NCBI GenBank assembly: GCA_008081045.1
Contig: VMDC01000002.1
Location: forward strand, 152,532 to 216,531
Origin: Gammaproteobacteria bacterium
Lineage (GTDB): Bacteria; Pseudomonadota; Gammaproteobacteria; Pseudomonadales; Pseudohongiellaceae
Length of the DNA: 64,000 nt
Reading direction: 5' to 3'
Below are positions 48,943 to 57,525 of this stretch, in pieces. A program made the position numbers and the translations under genes. The stretch's first letter is position 1, and each line of letters opens with the position of its first letter. The notes beneath the pieces were generated by a model, which saw only the letters and a program-made list of their open reading frames with translations, did not search any database and was not told where the DNA came from.

Positions 48943-50331
48943 ATGAAAATCCTCAGATTGTTGTCAGTCACCTTGTCAGTTCTTTTCCTTCAGCAGGGCT
49001 TCACGGCAGTGCCGCCGGCTGTCATTGAGGGGCCTATCATGGCGGAACAACCGCCGTCCCGGAATGCTATTTACACCGCTTCAGCACTGGATCTGGCGGC
49101 ACACGGCTATACTGAAGAAGAGTTTTTTATCACGGGAACGGGCAATGTCTATTCTCAGCCTGATCTGGCAACAGGCACTGTCGAGTCAAGCGGTCATCCT
49201 TTTAAAACCCGTCTGATCGTGAGACGACCTGCGCCACAGGCCTTCAATGGCATTGTTGTGGTCGAATGGATAAATGTGACAGGCGGCCCCGATAAGGACA
49301 TCGACTGGTGGCAGTCCGGTGAGCATTTAATGCGCAGCGGTTACGCCTATGTCGCTGTGTCAGCACAGCAGATGGGAATCGACACCATGGCTGATTGGGG
49401 CAGTGCCCGATATGGCGAGCTCGACATGACGGCTTCCGGGACTGTTGATAGCGATGCGCTTTCCTTTGATGCTTTTTCCGCGGTTGGTCGGGCGATCCTT
49501 CGGCGCGGAGAGGAAAGCGGGTCCGGCACGGTAGATATCCTCGACGGGCTTCGTGCAGAACAGATCATTGCCACCGGTCACTCGCAGTCCGCCTCAAGGC
49601 TGGCAGTCTATATCAACAGTATTCATCCCCTGGAACCGGTCTTTGATGGCTTCATGGTGCATGGTGGAGGCGGCCTCATTCGCGATGATCAACCGGTGAA
49701 AATTTTCAAACTGATGGCTGAAACCGATATGCGGCGGCGGGCAGCGGACCCCCAACCCGATTCGGATAATTTCAGACAGTGGGAGGTTGCGGGCAGCTCC
49801 CATGTTGACGTGCCATTCGAAATTGAATACGCAAAGGTGAGGAATTTAATGGCGGGCCTGCCGCTGGGAAATGTTCAGCCCCGCGAAACCGACTGTGCGT
49901 TGCCGGCCTACAGCACGGTGCCGTTCAGGGACGTCATGAACGCAGCTTTCGAACATCTGGTGAAGTGGATTGATGATGAGACACCGCCTCCGATCGCGCC
50001 AAGACTGCAGGTGGCACAGGCGCTCCCGTCAGTCGAATTTGCGAGAGATCGGTTCGGTAATATTTTAGGAGGTATCCGGTTGGCAGAACACGCGGTGCCG
50101 ACTGCTAAAAATACGGGTATGAATTCTGGAACCGGCAATCGGTTTTGTTTCCTCTACGGTTCACACGAAGCTTTCAGTGAAGCGCAACTTCGAAACCTCT
50201 ACTCCTCCCGGGAGGAATATGTTCAAGCGGTGACCAGCGTGGTGCAGGAAAATCTGTCTGATGGTTATATCTTGCCTTACGCCGCCGAGCGGACAATCAG
50301 GAACGCGCAGACCCGCGACATCGGCCGTTAG
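48943..50331 (+). CDS. Secreted alpha/beta-hydrolase-domain protein
   Basis: 462 residues with a signal peptide (about 1-22). The nucleophile elbow GHSQS puts the catalytic serine at 214. The segments VVVEWINVTGGPD and AGSSHVDVPFE (possible catalytic histidine) fit the alpha/beta hydrolase domain found in many large, uncharacterised secreted esterases. The substrate is unknown. It converges with the SRPBCC gene, with 7 bp between stops. Confidence 0.75.
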   Translation: MKILRLLSVTLSVLFLQQGFTAVPPAVIEGPIMAEQPPSRNAIYTASALDLAAHGYTEEEFFITGTGNVYSQPDLATGTVESSGHPFKTRLIVRRPAPQAFNGIVVVEWINVTGGPDKDIDWWQSGEHLMRSGYAYVAVSAQQMGIDTMADWGSARYGELDMTASGTVDSDALSFDAFSAVGRAILRRGEESGSGTVDILDGLRAEQIIATGHSQSASRLAVYINSIHPLEPVFDGFMVHGGGGLIRDDQPVKIFKLMAETDMRRRAADPQPDSDNFRQWEVAGSSHVDVPFEIEYAKVRNLMAGLPLGNVQPRETDCALPAYSTVPFRDVMNAAFEHLVKWIDDETPPPIAPRLQVAQALPSVEFARDRFGNILGGIRLAEHAVPTAKNTGMNSGTGNRFCFLYGSHEAFSEAQLRNLYSSREEYVQAVTSVVQENLSDGYILPYAAERTIRNAQTRDIGR

Positions 50332-50338
50332 GGCGCTG

Positions 50339-50833
50339 TTATTTCGAAAACCGTTCCGCGAGGGCTTTGCAGCGGATGCTCCAGAGTTCTCGTATGGTGT
50401 CCTTCTGGGGTTCCAGTTCTGCAGGCAGCTTTACGGTAAGTTTTAACCGTGTTTTGCTGCCCTCGGCCAAAAAGTTAGCCGTAATCTGAGACTCAAGATT
50501 TTCTCTGGGTGTCTCCCTCCAGGTGAGAGTAATACGGTTAGGGATATCCAGTTCCACGAATTCGCCACTGCTCACGACTTTCTTGCCGCCTCTGTTCACC
50601 GCATATTCGAAGCTACCGTTCTTGCGCACGACGTTGTTTAGCGTGATGATTTCTTCTGCCTGAATCTTCGGGCCGAACATCCATTCTCCAACGAACACCG
50701 GAATCAGCCAGTGATCGAAAACGGACTGCTGCGGTCCGTTGATGCTTTTGCTCAGATTGAAACTGACCGCTTTGCCACCCTTGGTTTTGAGTATCTCCTC
50801 TGCACCAAACATGGACAGTTGATCAGTGGCCAT
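50339..50833 (-). CDS. SRPBCC/AHSA1-type lipid-binding-fold protein
   Basis: 164 residues, cytoplasmic. The pattern ISKSINGP..VFDHWLIP..GEWMFGP and ITLTWRE fits the activator-of-Hsp90 (AHSA1)-like START superfamily, whose bacterial members bind small hydrophobic ligands or are uncharacterised. Its ATG overlaps the stop of the cytochrome gene, so the two are translationally coupled. Confidence 0.72.
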   Translation of the reverse strand: MATDQLSMFGAEEILKTKGGKAVSFNLSKSINGPQQSVFDHWLIPVFVGEWMFGPKIQAEEIITLNNVVRKNGSFEYAVNRGGKKVVSSGEFVELDIPNRITLTWRETPRENLESQITANFLAEGSKTRLKLTVKLPAELEPQKDTIRELWSIRCKALAERFSK

Positions 50834-51204
50834 CAGTCTGAAGCCTCAGTAGGGTTGATGGGCAAGAGGTGGGCAGGGAGACCCGCGCGACGCGAAGAAG
50901 CCTTTTGCGGATAGTTGACTGACAGATACGACAGGATCGTAGCCTCTTCCTCGCCGCTCAGAGCCCGCAGTCCCTGCGTTTCCTGCATCCAGCGAATCCG
51001 GCTTTCCCAGACGGCCAGGTTGCCGGCATTCTGGGTGATCATCATGCCTGCATGACATTCCGTGCAGGTCGATTTAACCACTTCCCAACCCTCGGCCTTT
51101 ATCAGGCCTGATTCATCATCAATGTCCTGACCGCTTACTGAGACCGTAGCCGTCATCAGCAACAGGGTCAGAGCTTGCCGGGCGAAGTAACGATCTGGCG
51201 TCAT
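50833..51204 (-). CDS. Small periplasmic mono-heme cytochrome c
   Basis: 123 residues with a signal peptide ending near SVSGQ (about 25). The heme-binding motif CTECH is at Cys47, Cys50 and His51; a methionine pair just after it or Met73 could be the second ligand. The ATG at 51204 has AGGAA 8 bp upstream; the frame is open further up but lacks the signal. It lies 40 bp downstream of the molybdoenzyme gene and is the likely electron acceptor for it, as in SorAB-type sulfite dehydrogenases. Confidence 0.85.
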   Translation of the reverse strand: MTPDRYFARQALTLLLMTATVSVSGQDIDDESGLIKAEGWEVVKSTCTECHAGMMITQNAGNLAVWESRIRWMQETQGLRALSGEEEATILSYLSVNYPQKASSRRAGLPAHLLPINPTEASD

Positions 51205-51244
51205 AGTCGCATTCCTGTCTCGATTTATTTTGCTCGCGGATTGT

Positions 51245-52564
51245 CTAGACTGCCTGCACCGCCACGCGGTGACTGGCGTTGTTGAGATAACCCCGTGGAT
51301 TCCAGCCCGGCACCACCATGGGCTGAGATCTTCCTCTGTCGTCCATGGCTCGCGCCCAGATTTCGTAATAACCGGGTTCGGGGAGTTGCACCCAGGTTTC
51401 CCAATTTTGCCAGGCAAGCCTGTTGGCTGCAGGGTTCAGCGCAGTGGGGAGCCAGGTTGCACCGAAATCTATGGAAATAAAGACTCCGCTGATCTGGTTG
51501 TCGCCGGCCCAGGCATGCCCGCGAACTGTCAGCCGCTGACGAAAATCATGACTGATTCCGGATTGAGGAAACGTGACCAGTGATTTAACCGGCATGGATT
51601 CAATAATGCGCATCTGCGACGGCGGCACGCGGGAGCCAGGGGCTACCGGTTCGGCAGGCACAGTGTAAGAAGGCGCGGCCATTTTCTCGCCGTCATGTAT
51701 CTGATTTCGTACAACCAGTTTGTTCAGCCACTTGCCGGAGACAGAACCCGGCCACCCCGCACAGATCAGCCTCAGGGGATAGCCATTTTGTAAAGGAATG
51801 TCCTCACCATTCATTGCCCAGGCAATGATTGATTCACGCTCCATGGCTTTAACAATCGGAACCCCTCTGGAGATCGGATCCCGATCAGGGTCTCCGCTGG
51901 TGTGGGTGTCGGCGCCGTAATAGCCCAGGTAGACGGCATCTTCCGCCAGGCCGCAGTAGTTGAGTACGTCTCTCAGGCGCACGCCGGTAAACATGGGGCA
52001 GCCGATTGCGCCGGTGGTCCACTGATTCCCACTGGCGGCGGGCACAAATTCGCTGCGCCCGTTGCCGCCGCATTCCAGTTGCAACTGCAGGGTGACTTCC
52101 TCAAAACGGCTGCGCAGATCGGCGATCGTGAATGATTGTGGACGCAAACAAGATTCACCTGCTATTTCGAGCGTCCAGGTGTCAGGGTCCACGGCTTCAG
52201 GCGGAATGCCGTTGTTGCGCACAAACATGCGGTGGTTCGGTGTGATGGCATCATCGAGCAAGTGAGCCGGTGTTTCGGCGTTGATCGGCCGCGTGTTGAG
52301 CACGATCAGGCCTTCTTTGCCTTCGATTTCAGTCTCAGCGCTTTCTGCAGCGAACGCGGCAGGAATTAACCCCGCCGGCATGAAGCGAGCAAACGGTATC
52401 GCGGCGCCGAGGGCCGCGCTCATGCTCAGGAGTCCGGATTTTCTCAAAAACCCCCGACGTGACAGTCCGCTGGTGCGTCGTCCCCACAGTAATCGGTCTG
52501 CAGCAATAGGATCGTCTGCATAAAGCGCATCGAGAGTAGTTACTTCGGGTTTTTGTCGCTTCAT
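51245..52564 (-). CDS. Tat-exported sulfite-oxidase-family molybdopterin enzyme (SorA/SoxC-like)
   Basis: 439 residues. A twin-arginine signal SRRGFLRKSG lies at about 34-43, so the folded enzyme is exported. The sulfite oxidase fold has its molybdenum-ligating cysteine in LECGGNGRS (Cys165) and a C-terminal dimerisation domain with ISGVFISIDFGATW. With the small cytochrome c downstream it resembles a SorAB sulfite dehydrogenase. No sox gene adjoins it, so sulfite is likely but not certain as substrate. The ATG at 52564 is preferred to an upstream in-frame GTG at 52606. Confidence 0.88.
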   Translation of the reverse strand: MKRQKPEVTTLDALYADDPIAADRLLWGRRTSGLSRRGFLRKSGLLSMSAALGAAIPFARFMPAGLIPAAFAAESAETEIEGKEGLIVLNTRPINAETPAHLLDDAITPNHRMFVRNNGIPPEAVDPDTWTLEIAGESCLRPQSFTIADLRSRFEEVTLQLQLECGGNGRSEFVPAASGNQWTTGAIGCPMFTGVRLRDVLNYCGLAEDAVYLGYYGADTHTSGDPDRDPISRGVPIVKAMERESIIAWAMNGEDIPLQNGYPLRLICAGWPGSVSGKWLNKLVVRNQIHDGEKMAAPSYTVPAEPVAPGSRVPPSQMRIIESMPVKSLVTFPQSGISHDFRQRLTVRGHAWAGDNQISGVFISIDFGATWLPTALNPAANRLAWQNWETWVQLPEPGYYEIWARAMDDRGRSQPMVVPGWNPRGYLNNASHRVAVQAV

Positions 52565-52654
52565 ATCGCCTGAGGTCTCGCTTGAGAGAGTTGTTGTGAT
52601 GGACACCGGAGAGTAACAAATTCACCTGATCCGGTGCAAAACTGCAGTGTCAGC

Positions 52655-53440
52655 CTAGTGCGGTTTAGTGAGTTTCAGCAGGAACCGGTCGGTATGACGT
52701 GCCAGTCTTGGATCGAAAATGCTGCGCTTATAGTCGTCTTCCGGGTTTTCCAGCAAGCGGCTTCGTTGAACCTCAAAACCCGCCTGCTCAGCCAGTTCAA
52801 TGGCTCGCTGAACCGGCATTCTGTGGAGATCACGGTTATTGTTCTCCGGTAACCCAATGTGGTCGCTGATTCCCAGAACGCCGCCGGGTGCAAGGTAGCC
52901 ATGGAGGCTGCGAAGCAATGCCAGCGCACGATCCGGACTGTTGTTGTAGGTATCATGGAGACTCAGCATCAGCAGAGCCGCGTCAAGTGCGCCTTCAGAT
53001 AAGTCGAGTGTCGTTACATTGCCGATCAGTTGCCTGACATTGGTGAGATTGCCTCCACGAATTTTGCTGTTCAATGCCTCGCCCTGCGTGATCTCCTGAC
53101 GGTCTTCCTTAAAGCGAAGTCCACGCTCGGTATTCTGCGCCAGCACGACCCCTTCCGGCCCCAGCGCTTTCGACAGGATGAAGGTGTAATAACCGCCTGC
53201 TGCGTACACATCCATCACGGTCATTCCGCTGTGGATGCCGAGAAACTCGAGAACTTCGACAGGTCTTCGTATCTCGTCACGCGCAAAGTCTGTTACCCCA
53301 CGGCTTGGATCAGCCAGTGCGCGCCGCAGCGACAGGTTGTCCTGAGCCGATGCGTCAGGGAACCCACAGCCCAGAGACAGCATTACCGAACTCAGCACGG
53401 CCCAGATCAGCAGGCATGGCACTTTGCAGGCATTTCTCAT
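52655..53440 (-). CDS. Exported class I methyltransferase-like protein
   Basis: 261 residues. The N-terminus is a signal sequence containing LSLGC, a possible lipobox, unusual for a SAM-dependent fold. Motif I is degenerate: TVMDVYAAGGYYT (about residue 74) in place of the usual Asp-x-Gly-x-Gly. LGISDHIG matches a post-motif strand. It resembles the COG4798 predicted methyltransferases, which often carry export signals. A periplasmic methyltransferase would lack SAM, so catalysis is doubtful. Fourth gene from the end of a five-gene minus-strand run. Confidence 0.7.
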   Translation of the reverse strand: MRNACKVPCLLIWAVLSSVMLSLGCGFPDASAQDNLSLRRALADPSRGVTDFARDEIRRPVEVLEFLGIHSGMTVMDVYAAGGYYTFILSKALGPEGVVLAQNTERGLRFKEDRQEITQGEALNSKIRGGNLTNVRQLIGNVTTLDLSEGALDAALLMLSLHDTYNNSPDRALALLRSLHGYLAPGGVLGISDHIGLPENNNRDLHRMPVQRAIELAEQAGFEVQRSRLLENPEDDYKRSIFDPRLARHTDRFLLKLTKPH

Positions 53441-53447
53441 AGGCAGC

Positions 53448-53888
53448 TCAGTTGGGAGAGAGCCCCAGGCCTCTGGCCATTGCCCAGGCCAGGAACGGAA
53501 TCAGTGTCAGGCACAGCATTGCGCATCTCAGTGAAAGTCTGATGGTGGTGGGAACCGATATCTCAGCCGCCTGTGTTTTACGGTGGCGATTGAAGAATAT
53601 CGCCGCGTAGACCAGGCAGCCTGTCAGCGCGAGAAAGAGAGCTATCTTGATCTGGAAGACGGGGTTTTCGCTGTAAAACGTTGCCGGCTTTCCGGTCCAG
53701 AACCAAAGCGCAGTGCCGCAGCCTCCGATGACGAGACCTGAGAGCAGACTGAGGATGCTCAGCCGGGCCAGATGGTTGGCATCCTGCTGGCTGATCAGCC
53801 GGCCGGTGGCCAGGTTCTTGATGATCAGGGCTCCAGCGAACACCACCGCTGCGATCAGATGAAGGGACCGGAAAAGAACATAAGCCAT
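53448..53888 (-). CDS. Small four-helix membrane protein, DUF2214-like
   Basis: 146 residues with four membrane helices. The N-terminal RSLHLIAAVVFAGALIIKN recalls the DUF2214/CopD-like small membrane proteins, where the histidine may bind heme or metal. Its stop is 7 bp before the start of the next gene on the strand, so they form an operon. Function unknown. Confidence 0.65.
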   Translation of the reverse strand: MAYVLFRSLHLIAAVVFAGALIIKNLATGRLISQQDANHLARLSILSLLSGLVIGGCGTALWFWTGKPATFYSENPVFQIKIALFLALTGCLVYAAIFFNRHRKTQAAEISVPTTIRLSLRCAMLCLTLIPFLAWAMARGLGLSPN

Positions 53889-54065
53889 GGGTGTATCATA
53901 CTCGATATCAAGGTGTCGGGCTGAAATAACTCCGGTTTCTGACTGAAACCTTGCTATGCTTGGAGACTCTTCGCAAAAAAGAGATCAGCTGGCGGATCGG
54001 TAAGGCGCCCGCCCTTGACGGGCAACCCATCCGGAAGAACACGAATAATGACCAGGGGGAATCCT

Positions 54066-55415
54066 ATGACCGCGCTTGCGACAGGTGAAGACGATCAAAT
54101 CAAATCAAGCATGAGAAAGGTTGCGCTGACGGCGCTGGCGGGTACCAGCATCGAATGGTATGACTTTTTTCTCTATGCCACCGCAGCAGCTCTTGTCTTT
54201 CCAAGCGCTTTTTTTCCTGACAGTTCGCCAACTATTGGTCTGATTCTGTCCTTCGGAACCTTCGCCTTCGGTTTCATCGCAAGGCCTCTGGGCGGCGTGC
54301 TGTTCGGCCACTTTGGTGATCGCATCGGACGCAAAAAAACTCTGGTTATCGCACTGGTGATGATGGGGATTGCCTCTACCTTAATCGGTTTGCTGCCGAC
54401 CTACGCGACCATTGGCATCGCTGCTCCTATTCTCCTCAGTCTGCTGCGGTTCGCTCAGGGTCTGGCGATTGGTGGGCAGTGGGGTGGTGCCATGTTGCTG
54501 GTCACCGAAAGCGCTCCCGCAGACCAGCGTGGTTACTACGGTGCCTATGCGCAGGCCGGCGCACCGGTCGGTGTCATTCTCGCCAATCTCGCCTTTATCC
54601 TGATCAGTGCGACCGTTTCGGAAGAGTTTTTCATGACCTGGGGTTGGCGTATTCCATTCCTCGTGTCCGTTGTTCTGATCGGGATCAGCATGTACATCCA
54701 GCTCAACATGGAAGATACGGAGGCTTTTAAGGAGCTGGAGGCTCTGCGGCAGCAAAGGCTTGCTGCTGAAGGGCCGCAGGAAACAGTTGCGAAACGCTCC
54801 CCGGTGATCGAGGCGCTGGTGAAATACCCGAAGCGGATTGCGCTGGCTGCCGGAGCGTTCCTCTCTATTCAGGTCACCTTTTATATCTTGATCGGATTTA
54901 TTCTGGCTTATGGCAGTGACCCCAACGGTGCGGCAATGAGTCGCGATGACATGCTGATTGCGGTCTTGCTGGCATCCGCGCTACAGGTTCCTGCCCAATT
55001 TTGGGCTTCAGCCTACTCAGATCGTCACGGCAGGCGGGGGATTTTCATGCTGGGCGCGGTACTCACTGGCGTCTGGGGCTTTGCCTTATTTCCCCTGGTC
55101 GATACGGGTAACTTCTGGCTGATCGTGCTAGGAATCACCGGAGGTCTGGTTTTTCTGGGCATGATGTACGGCCCGCAGGCTGCTTTTTTCACCGAATTGT
55201 TTTCAACCGAAGTGCGATACTCGGGTGCCTCTCTGGGCTATCAGATCGGTGCGATACTGGGTGGAGCTTTTGCGCCGACTATCGCCACCATTCTGTGGAC
55301 GGAATACGATATCGTCTGGGTATCAGCGTATATTGCGCTGGCCTCCGTGTTGGCGTTAATTTCAGTCATGATGCTTACAGAGACCTACCAGACTAATCTT
55401 AACGAAGCCAGCTAG
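54066..55415 (+). CDS. MFS transporter, metabolite:H+ symporter (MHS) family
   Basis: 449 residues, twelve membrane segments. MHS signatures are clear: GTSIEWYDFFLYATA near residue 23 and RPLGGVLFGHFGDRIGRKK near 73. The family imports organic acids or osmolytes such as alpha-ketoglutarate, citrate, shikimate, proline or betaine. The ATG at 54066 has GGGGGA about 6 bp upstream and starts the typical cytoplasmic tail. It is followed 13 bp later by a 2-hydroxyacid oxidase, so lactate, mandelate or another 2-hydroxyacid is a reasonable substrate. Confidence 0.88.
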   Translation: MTALATGEDDQIKSSMRKVALTALAGTSIEWYDFFLYATAAALVFPSAFFPDSSPTIGLILSFGTFAFGFIARPLGGVLFGHFGDRIGRKKTLVIALVMMGIASTLIGLLPTYATIGIAAPILLSLLRFAQGLAIGGQWGGAMLLVTESAPADQRGYYGAYAQAGAPVGVILANLAFILISATVSEEFFMTWGWRIPFLVSVVLIGISMYIQLNMEDTEAFKELEALRQQRLAAEGPQETVAKRSPVIEALVKYPKRIALAAGAFLSIQVTFYILIGFILAYGSDPNGAAMSRDDMLIAVLLASALQVPAQFWASAYSDRHGRRGIFMLGAVLTGVWGFALFPLVDTGNFWLIVLGITGGLVFLGMMYGPQAAFFTELFSTEVRYSGASLGYQIGAILGGAFAPTIATILWTEYDIVWVSAYIALASVLALISVMMLTETYQTNLNEAS

Positions 55416-55428
55416 CGGGGAATCAGAT

Positions 55429-56577
55429 TTGGATATCAAGGATTGCAATAACACTTCTGACTTCAGACGCCTTGCAAAAAAACGGCTACCGGCGCCGTTG
55501 TTTCACTATATCGATGGCGGAGCTGACGACGAAGTCACTCTGCGCCGCAACACGGAAGCGTTTGATCAGGTCAGATTGATTCCGGATGCCCTGGCCGACC
55601 TTTCGAATATGGATTTGCGCACTGAGGTGCTGGGGCAGCAAATCGACTGGCCTGTCTTCTGTTCACCGACTGCAATGACGCGATTGTTCCATCATGAAGG
55701 AGAACTTGCTGTCGCCCGGGCGGCCCACCAGCATGGCACGATGTACAGTTTGTCTTCCTTGTCGACGACCAGCATTGAGGAGGTGGGCAGCGCCACACCC
55801 GGACCCAAATGCTTTCAGCTCTATATCCACAAAGATCGAGGGATGAGTTGGGATTTCATCGAGCGCTGCAAGGAAGCTGACTTTTCCGCGATTTGTCTCA
55901 CGGTTGATACACTGGTGGCCGGAAACCGGGAAAAAGACCTGTATACGGGCATGGTCATCCCGCCAAAATTTACCCTGAACAGCCTGTTCAGCTTTGCCAC
56001 GCACCCCAACTGGAGTCTGAATTATCTTCTGAGAAAAAAATTCGAGCTTGCCAATGTGGCAGGAAAAATTTCAGAGGGTACGGGAAAACTGACCTCTGTA
56101 GTGGGCTATATGAACAGCCAGTTTGATCGCTCAATCACCTGGAAAGATGCCGAGGAAGCGATAAAACGCTGGGGCAGGCCATTTGCCATCAAGGGCGTGA
56201 TGTCTGTTGAAGATGCGAAAAGGGCCGTAGATATCGGCGCCACCGCCGTCATGATTTCCAATCATGGCGGTCGGCAGCTGGATGGCTCGACGGCACCGTT
56301 CGACCAGCTGGGGCCGATTGTTGACGCCGTGGGAGATCAGATTGAGGTGATCGTTGATGGTGGTGTACGCAGAGGCACGCACGTGCTGAAGGCGCTCGCC
56401 ATGGGAGCGACAGCCTGCATGATCGGGCGCGGATATCTCTATGCCGTAGCGGCAGGTGGCTATGCCGGCGTCGATCGGGCGCTCACGCGTCTGCGTGAGG
56501 AAATTGAGCGGGATATGATTCTCATGGGCTGCTCTTCACTGGCTGAGCTCGATCGGAGCAAGCTGCACCGCGCGTAA
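55429..56577 (+). CDS. FMN-dependent alpha-hydroxy-acid oxidase/dehydrogenase (L-lactate dehydrogenase-like)
   Basis: 382 residues, TIM-barrel flavoenzyme. The catalytic histidine is His279 in SNHGGRQLDG; the FMN-phosphate region is DGGVRRGTHVLKAL and GATACMIGR. It oxidises an L-2-hydroxyacid such as lactate, mandelate or glycolate to the 2-oxoacid. The start codon is TTG at 55429, with GGGG 12 bp upstream. It forms an operon with the MHS transporter. Confidence 0.9.
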   Translation: MDIKDCNNTSDFRRLAKKRLPAPLFHYIDGGADDEVTLRRNTEAFDQVRLIPDALADLSNMDLRTEVLGQQIDWPVFCSPTAMTRLFHHEGELAVARAAHQHGTMYSLSSLSTTSIEEVGSATPGPKCFQLYIHKDRGMSWDFIERCKEADFSAICLTVDTLVAGNREKDLYTGMVIPPKFTLNSLFSFATHPNWSLNYLLRKKFELANVAGKISEGTGKLTSVVGYMNSQFDRSITWKDAEEAIKRWGRPFAIKGVMSVEDAKRAVDIGATAVMISNHGGRQLDGSTAPFDQLGPIVDAVGDQIEVIVDGGVRRGTHVLKALAMGATACMIGRGYLYAVAAGGYAGVDRALTRLREEIERDMILMGCSSLAELDRSKLHRA

Positions 56578-56816
56578 TCCCCACCAGACCGAGCGACCCG
56601 CTGCTGCACCCGAGCGGTGCACAGAGGCTTGGCCTGTACGGTTTGTGAGCACAAGTGCGGTGAGCAAACGGCTCCGGTGACCATGAACCGGGGGAGCGAG
56701 CAGTTGGCACATTCCCTGCTAGATTCAAGGCGATACAGGAAGCACCGCGGTCTTTATTTTCTCTCCCTTGAACCCTGGCGCAATCTAACCCTTCTGTATC
56801 TTTTTGGCACTTCCAA

Positions 56817-56846
56817 CCTGCACCGCGCCCGCGGTGCAGGATTTTT
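56817..56846. terminator. Intrinsic terminator between convergent lldD-like and lrp-like genes
   Basis: A perfect CCTGCACCGC/GCGGTGCAGG hairpin with a 4-base loop, followed on the plus strand by ATTTTT. It is 240 bp past the oxidase gene and touches the 3' end of the regulator gene, for which it has no T-run. Confidence 0.8.
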
Positions 56847-57348
56847 ACGACTCAAGTTGCTCTGAGTGATCACTCAGCGTAATCAGATCGACGCCTCGAA
56901 AAGGCTTATTCTCTTTCATGACCACATAGGAATTGATCGTGACCTGGTAGCGACTGTTTCCGACCAGTTGCTCGTTGATTTCAACGTAGCGTTTCATGTC
57001 CGCGCAGATGATCTTCATCAGGAAGTCAGACTCGCCGCTCACGGTGTAGCACTCGACTACTTCGGGAATGGACTCGATCAGGGTCTCAAACGCGTTGAAT
57101 TCCTCCTGGGTGTGGTTCTTCACCGAAACCGTTGCCAGGCAAATGATGTGACGGGCGATACTGCCGAGATTGAGATGTGCCTGATACGAAGAGATGACAC
57201 CAGCCTGTTCCAGCCTCCGCACTCTCTGGAGGCAGGAACTTGGCGACAGGTTAACCCGTTCCGCCAGATTCTGGTTAGTGATGCGCCCGTCTTTCTGCAA
57301 AGTCTGCAGAATGCGCAGATCGATTTTGTCTAACTTGGTGCTCTTCAC
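56845..57348 (-). CDS. Lrp/AsnC family transcriptional regulator
   Basis: 167 residues: N-terminal helix-turn-helix (about 6-60) with LDKIDLRILQTLQKDGRITNQ and SPSSCLQRVRRLE, then an amino-acid-binding RAM domain with VVECYTVSGESDFLMKI. A GTG at 57348, preceded by GGACGG, is preferred to the GTG at 57381. It is divergent from astC, with a perfect palindrome between, so it probably senses an amino acid (arginine or ornithine being natural guesses) and controls the ast operon. Confidence 0.9.
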   Translation of the reverse strand: MKSTKLDKIDLRILQTLQKDGRITNQNLAERVNLSPSSCLQRVRRLEQAGVISSYQAHLNLGSIARHIICLATVSVKNHTQEEFNAFETLIESIPEVVECYTVSGESDFLMKIICADMKRYVEINEQLVGNSRYQVTINSYVVMKENKPFRGVDLITLSDHSEQLES

Positions 57349-57398
57349 TCTTATCCGTCCCAGGGTGGATGACAATGGCACGACGCCGGATGTATATG

Positions 57399-57413
57399 CC
57401 GAATATTATTCGG
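57399..57413. promoter_or_regulatory. Perfect 15-bp palindrome between lrp-like gene and astC
   Basis: CCGAATATTATTCGG, with an AT-rich centre as in Lrp/AsnC operators. It lies 51 bp upstream of the regulator start and 113 bp upstream of astC, a position suited to autoregulation. Confidence 0.6.
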
Positions 57414-57525
57414 TTTAGCGTCGAAATGAAAACAGCTTATTTATCAGGACATAAAAACACCATATCTCTTTCGGCGGGGGGTCTGATACGCTATAGACCT
57501 CAGGAAATTCTACGGAGAGTCAAGC

